Of a stretch of DNA of 44,456 bases, positions 43,346 through 44,456 are shown piece by piece; within the stretch, counting starts at the first letter, position 1; each line of letters starts with the position of its first letter. Position numbers and translations under genes: made by a program. The DNA is from an uncultured Eubacteriales bacterium (GTDB lineage: Bacteria; Bacillota; Clostridia; Christensenellales; UBA1242), in NCBI GenBank assembly GCA_900552105.1, contig URYH01000010.1, forward strand, positions 1 through 44,456, given 5' to 3'. The notes below the pieces were generated by a model. That model ran no database searches. It had not been told where the DNA came from and saw only the letters and a program-made list of their open reading frames with translations.

Positions 43346-43555
43346 TTAATCATCCGTTAGTCCAAGCATATAGTCAGTTGTGACACCAAAATATTTTGAC
43401 AAAATAATCAGAGAATACATGTTTGGAGTTCTATCTCCCGACTCCCATTTCGCAATCGCCGCCTGACTAATTCCAGATTCAAGTGCAAGTTGCGATTGAT
43501 TAAGTTCCCTCTCCTCTCTCAATTCTTTCAGCCTTTCTTTGAATATATTTTCCAT
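43346..43555 (-). CDS. XRE family transcriptional repressor
   Basis: A 69-residue Cro/CI-type helix-turn-helix protein. The helix-turn-helix covers about residues 19-45 (LNQSQLALESGISQAAIAKW), followed by SGDRTPN and the fourth and fifth helices (LSKYFGVTTDYMLGL), a full XRE domain with no effector domain. The start at 43555 (MENIFKERL) is used since an earlier in-frame ATG at 43576 lies inside the operator. No ribosome site is seen, and a TATACT box ends 9 nt before the ATG. Two inverted repeats in the divergent region fit autoregulation and control of the facing gene. Confidence 0.88.
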   Translation of the reverse strand: MENIFKERLKELREERELNQSQLALESGISQAAIAKWESGDRTPNMYSLIILSKYFGVTTDYMLGLTDD

Positions 43556-43568
43556 AATATAATTAGTA

Positions 43569-43584
43569 TATGACAAATGTCATA
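43569..43584. promoter_or_regulatory. Operator O1 (perfect inverted repeat) for the XRE repressor
   Basis: TATGACA AA TGTCATA, a perfect 16-bp palindrome, overlapping the upstream edge of the TATACT -10 box (43570-43565, minus) of the repressor gene. It is 29 bp from O2, so the two lie on roughly the same side of the helix at near three turns. Confidence 0.7.
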
Positions 43585-43591
43585 TAATTAC

Positions 43592-43620
43592 TTTACTTAT
43601 GACGAACGCCATAATATAAT
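43592..43620 (+). promoter_or_regulatory. Promoter of the small Cys-rich gene with operator O2 in its spacer
   Basis: TTTACT (43592-43597), 17 nt, TATAAT (43615-43620). The spacer contains O2, TATGACGAACGCCATA (43598-43613), one mismatch from a perfect palindrome and matching O1 (TATGAC-AA-G-CATA pattern). Repressor binding would block this promoter directly. The ATG follows the -10 by 6 nt. Confidence 0.7.
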
Positions 43621-43626
43621 AGGTGT

Positions 43627-43887
43627 ATGGAAAAAATGAATTGCTCCCACTGTCAGTATTATCAACAGAATTACGGTTATAATGTGGAAAGATATTATCC
43701 TAGAAATCATGGTGTTTGCACATATTATCTTGATAATAGACTAAAACATTGTGATGATACATGCGATTATTTTCAAGAGAAGGAAAATCAACAAATCAAT
43801 TCCGTGATATTCAATGAGATTGCAATTAAGGAATTAAAAAAAGCCAAAGACATAATAGACCATCTATGGCAAACTTTACAATCTTGA
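43627..43887 (+). CDS. Small Cys-rich protein, probable zinc-binding, controlled by the XRE repressor
   Basis: An 86-residue protein of unknown function. The first half has paired cysteines (C6, C9, C31, C42, C46; CSHC, HGVC, CDDTCDYF) among aromatic residues, as in small zinc-binding domains. The second half is a helical tail (EIAIKELKKAKDIIDHL). Similar small Cys/Tyr-rich proteins occur beside XRE genes in mobile elements, which is only a hint. The ATG at 43627 is 6 nt after TATAAT, so the transcript would be leaderless; a second ATG at 43636 is an alternative start. Confidence 0.6.
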   Translation: MEKMNCSHCQYYQQNYGYNVERYYPRNHGVCTYYLDNRLKHCDDTCDYFQEKENQQINSVIFNEIAIKELKKAKDIIDHLWQTLQS

Positions 43888-43919
43888 ATTTTTTTTATCG
43901 GTTTATATCTTTAGTGTTT

Positions 43920-43950
43920 AAGAGTTAAGGCACTCTTCGCCTTAACTCTT
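43920..43950. repeat. Perfect 12-bp hairpin after the Cys-rich gene
   Basis: AAGAGTTAAGGC and GCCTTAACTCTT with a 7-nt loop. Only a mixed CTTGTTGTT follows on the plus strand, so it is a weak terminator at best. It is the first of a series of hairpins to 44218. Confidence 0.7.
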
Positions 43951-43965
43951 GTTGTTAGCCAACCC

Positions 43966-44048
43966 GCATGAAACAGAATGGTTTGTCAAGAGTTTGAGTG
44001 CAACCGCACTCAAATGCATTTACTCTTGACAAATTTTTCGTTTCATGC
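43966..44048. repeat. Long three-helix hairpin (83 nt)
   Basis: Three nested perfect arms: GCATGAAAC/GTTTCATGC (9 bp), TTTGTCAAGAGT/ACTCTTGACAAA (12 bp) and TTGAGTGC/GCACTCAA (8 bp) around an AACC loop. The two internal loops are short. No reading frame of coding character overlaps it. Confidence 0.8.
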
Positions 44049-44127
44049 AACACAAAAAACAAAAACGCAAAAGAAAAAGATTTTGTCCCAAATTTGACAA
44101 AATCCTTTTGCATTTCGTTTTTTGTTG
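44048..44127. repeat. Second long three-helix hairpin (about 80 nt)
   Basis: Directly abuts the previous one. Arms CAAAAAAC/GTTTTTTG, GCAAAAG/CTTTTGC and GATTTTGTC/GACAAAATC around a CCAAATTT loop, with small bulges (AAAAA on the left arm). Confidence 0.7.
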
Positions 44128-44160
44128 ACCGCTTGCCCTGCTCCGCCAAGGGCGCTGGGG

Positions 44161-44218
44161 TTTGGGGCTTGCGTCGCCCCAAAGGTTTTTTGGTTCTTTT
44201 TTGACTCCAAAAAAGAAC
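44161..44218. repeat. Two further hairpins in a GC-rich to T-rich stretch
   Basis: TTTGGGGC/GCCCCAAA (44161-44183, 8 bp) and GTTCTTTTTT/AAAAAAGAAC (44193-44218, 10 bp, GACTCC loop). A weaker GCCCT/AGGGC pair (44135-44153) precedes them. The G+C content here is far above the flanks. Confidence 0.7.
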
Positions 44219-44227
44219 ACCTCTCCA

Positions 44228-44456
44228 TCAGAACATCGCCAAAAGTTTTTCAATGTTTTCAACATGAGTTTCAAAAACATCAGACATATTTCGAGCGAGT
44301 TTCAACACTTTTAATTCAGTTGCAATAATTTTTCTAATTAAATAATTTTGAGAATTATTTTGCAAAATTTGCATTTTTTGCGTTATTTTTTTATTATTTT
44401 TTGAAAAATATTCAATATTTTTATTAATTATTTTTTTTAGAGATATAATTTTTTGC
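44228..44456 (-). CDS. Probable 3' end of an unidentified gene running in from the right edge
   Basis: On the minus strand a frame is open from the window edge to TGA at 44228-44230, giving at least 75 codons. The end reads as a helical, amphipathic protein tail (ATELKVLKLARNMSDVFETH, then VENIEKLLAMF) with codon choice like nearby genes; the part nearer the edge is Lys/Asn/Ile-rich and AT-driven. An internal ATG gives a 48-residue alternative. No family is recognised. Whether this is a real gene end needs the flanking sequence. Confidence 0.45.
   Translation of the reverse strand, partial: QKIISLKKIINKNIEYFSKNNKKITQKMQILQNNSQNYLIRKIIATELKVLKLARNMSDVFETHVENIEKLLAMF

Noticed and set aside
43955..44280. 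Short open frames in both strands across the hairpin cluster
   Set aside because: They arise from inverted-repeat sequence, overlap each other in several frames and lack ribosome sites or family matches.

Overview
The window comes from a low-GC, Gram-positive, endospore-forming bacterium, most likely an uncultured Clostridia-type Firmicute of the kind found in animal guts. The evidence is a set of spore genes (spmA-spmB, a complete gerA-type germinant receptor), Firmicute-style replication loading genes (DnaB/DnaD family plus DnaI), consensus sigma-A promoters, AGGAGG-type ribosome sites and many BspA/InlB-type surface repeats. TGA, TAA and TAG all serve as stops, so the code is standard. No phage genes, transposase, rRNA or CRISPR array is visible.

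Layout. 183-3836 (+): spmA-spmB, then a four-repeat DnaB/DnaD-family protein and the helicase loader DnaI. 3890-8929 (-): a membrane protein with Fn3-like domains followed by gerAA-gerAB-gerAC. 9146-9220 (+): tRNA-Asn(GTT) with its own promoter and terminator. 9327-10680 (-): an M19 dipeptidase and a 3-methyladenine DNA glycosylase. 10840-16891 (+): a tightly packed three-gene secretion cluster, made of a 1596-residue InlB-repeat protein with a possible glycosidase-like C-terminal half and two small TasA/camelysin-like proteins. 16955-19106 (+): an M16 protease and a YhhN/TMEM86-like membrane protein. 19107-19423: degenerate GC-richer repeats. 19424-22322: lipoprotein (-), dapB (+) and a coiled-coil membrane protein (-). 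22390-41602 (-): two giant surface proteins of about 3220 and 3179 residues in one operon, covering about 43% of the window. 41875-43242 (+): M18 aminopeptidase. 43346-43887: an XRE repressor facing a small Cys-rich gene, with two operators between them. 43920-44218: a run of hairpins. The right edge holds the probable 3' end of a gene on the minus strand.

The most interesting theme is extracellular. Four proteins (15633, 16271 and both giants) share a related N-terminal module: a membrane segment resembling a SipW-type signal, then a small beta domain with a W...YY(F/L)C...G motif. In the giants this module is fused to leucine-rich (LRR_5), InlB B-repeat, MBG-like, beta-helix and carbohydrate-binding-like modules. 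The first giant has lectin/CBM-like domains nested inside InlB repeats and ends in a Hint (hedgehog/intein) domain plus tail. No LPXTG anchor is seen, so the TasA-like module is a candidate secretion or matrix-attachment device. This is inference and is set out in the findings.
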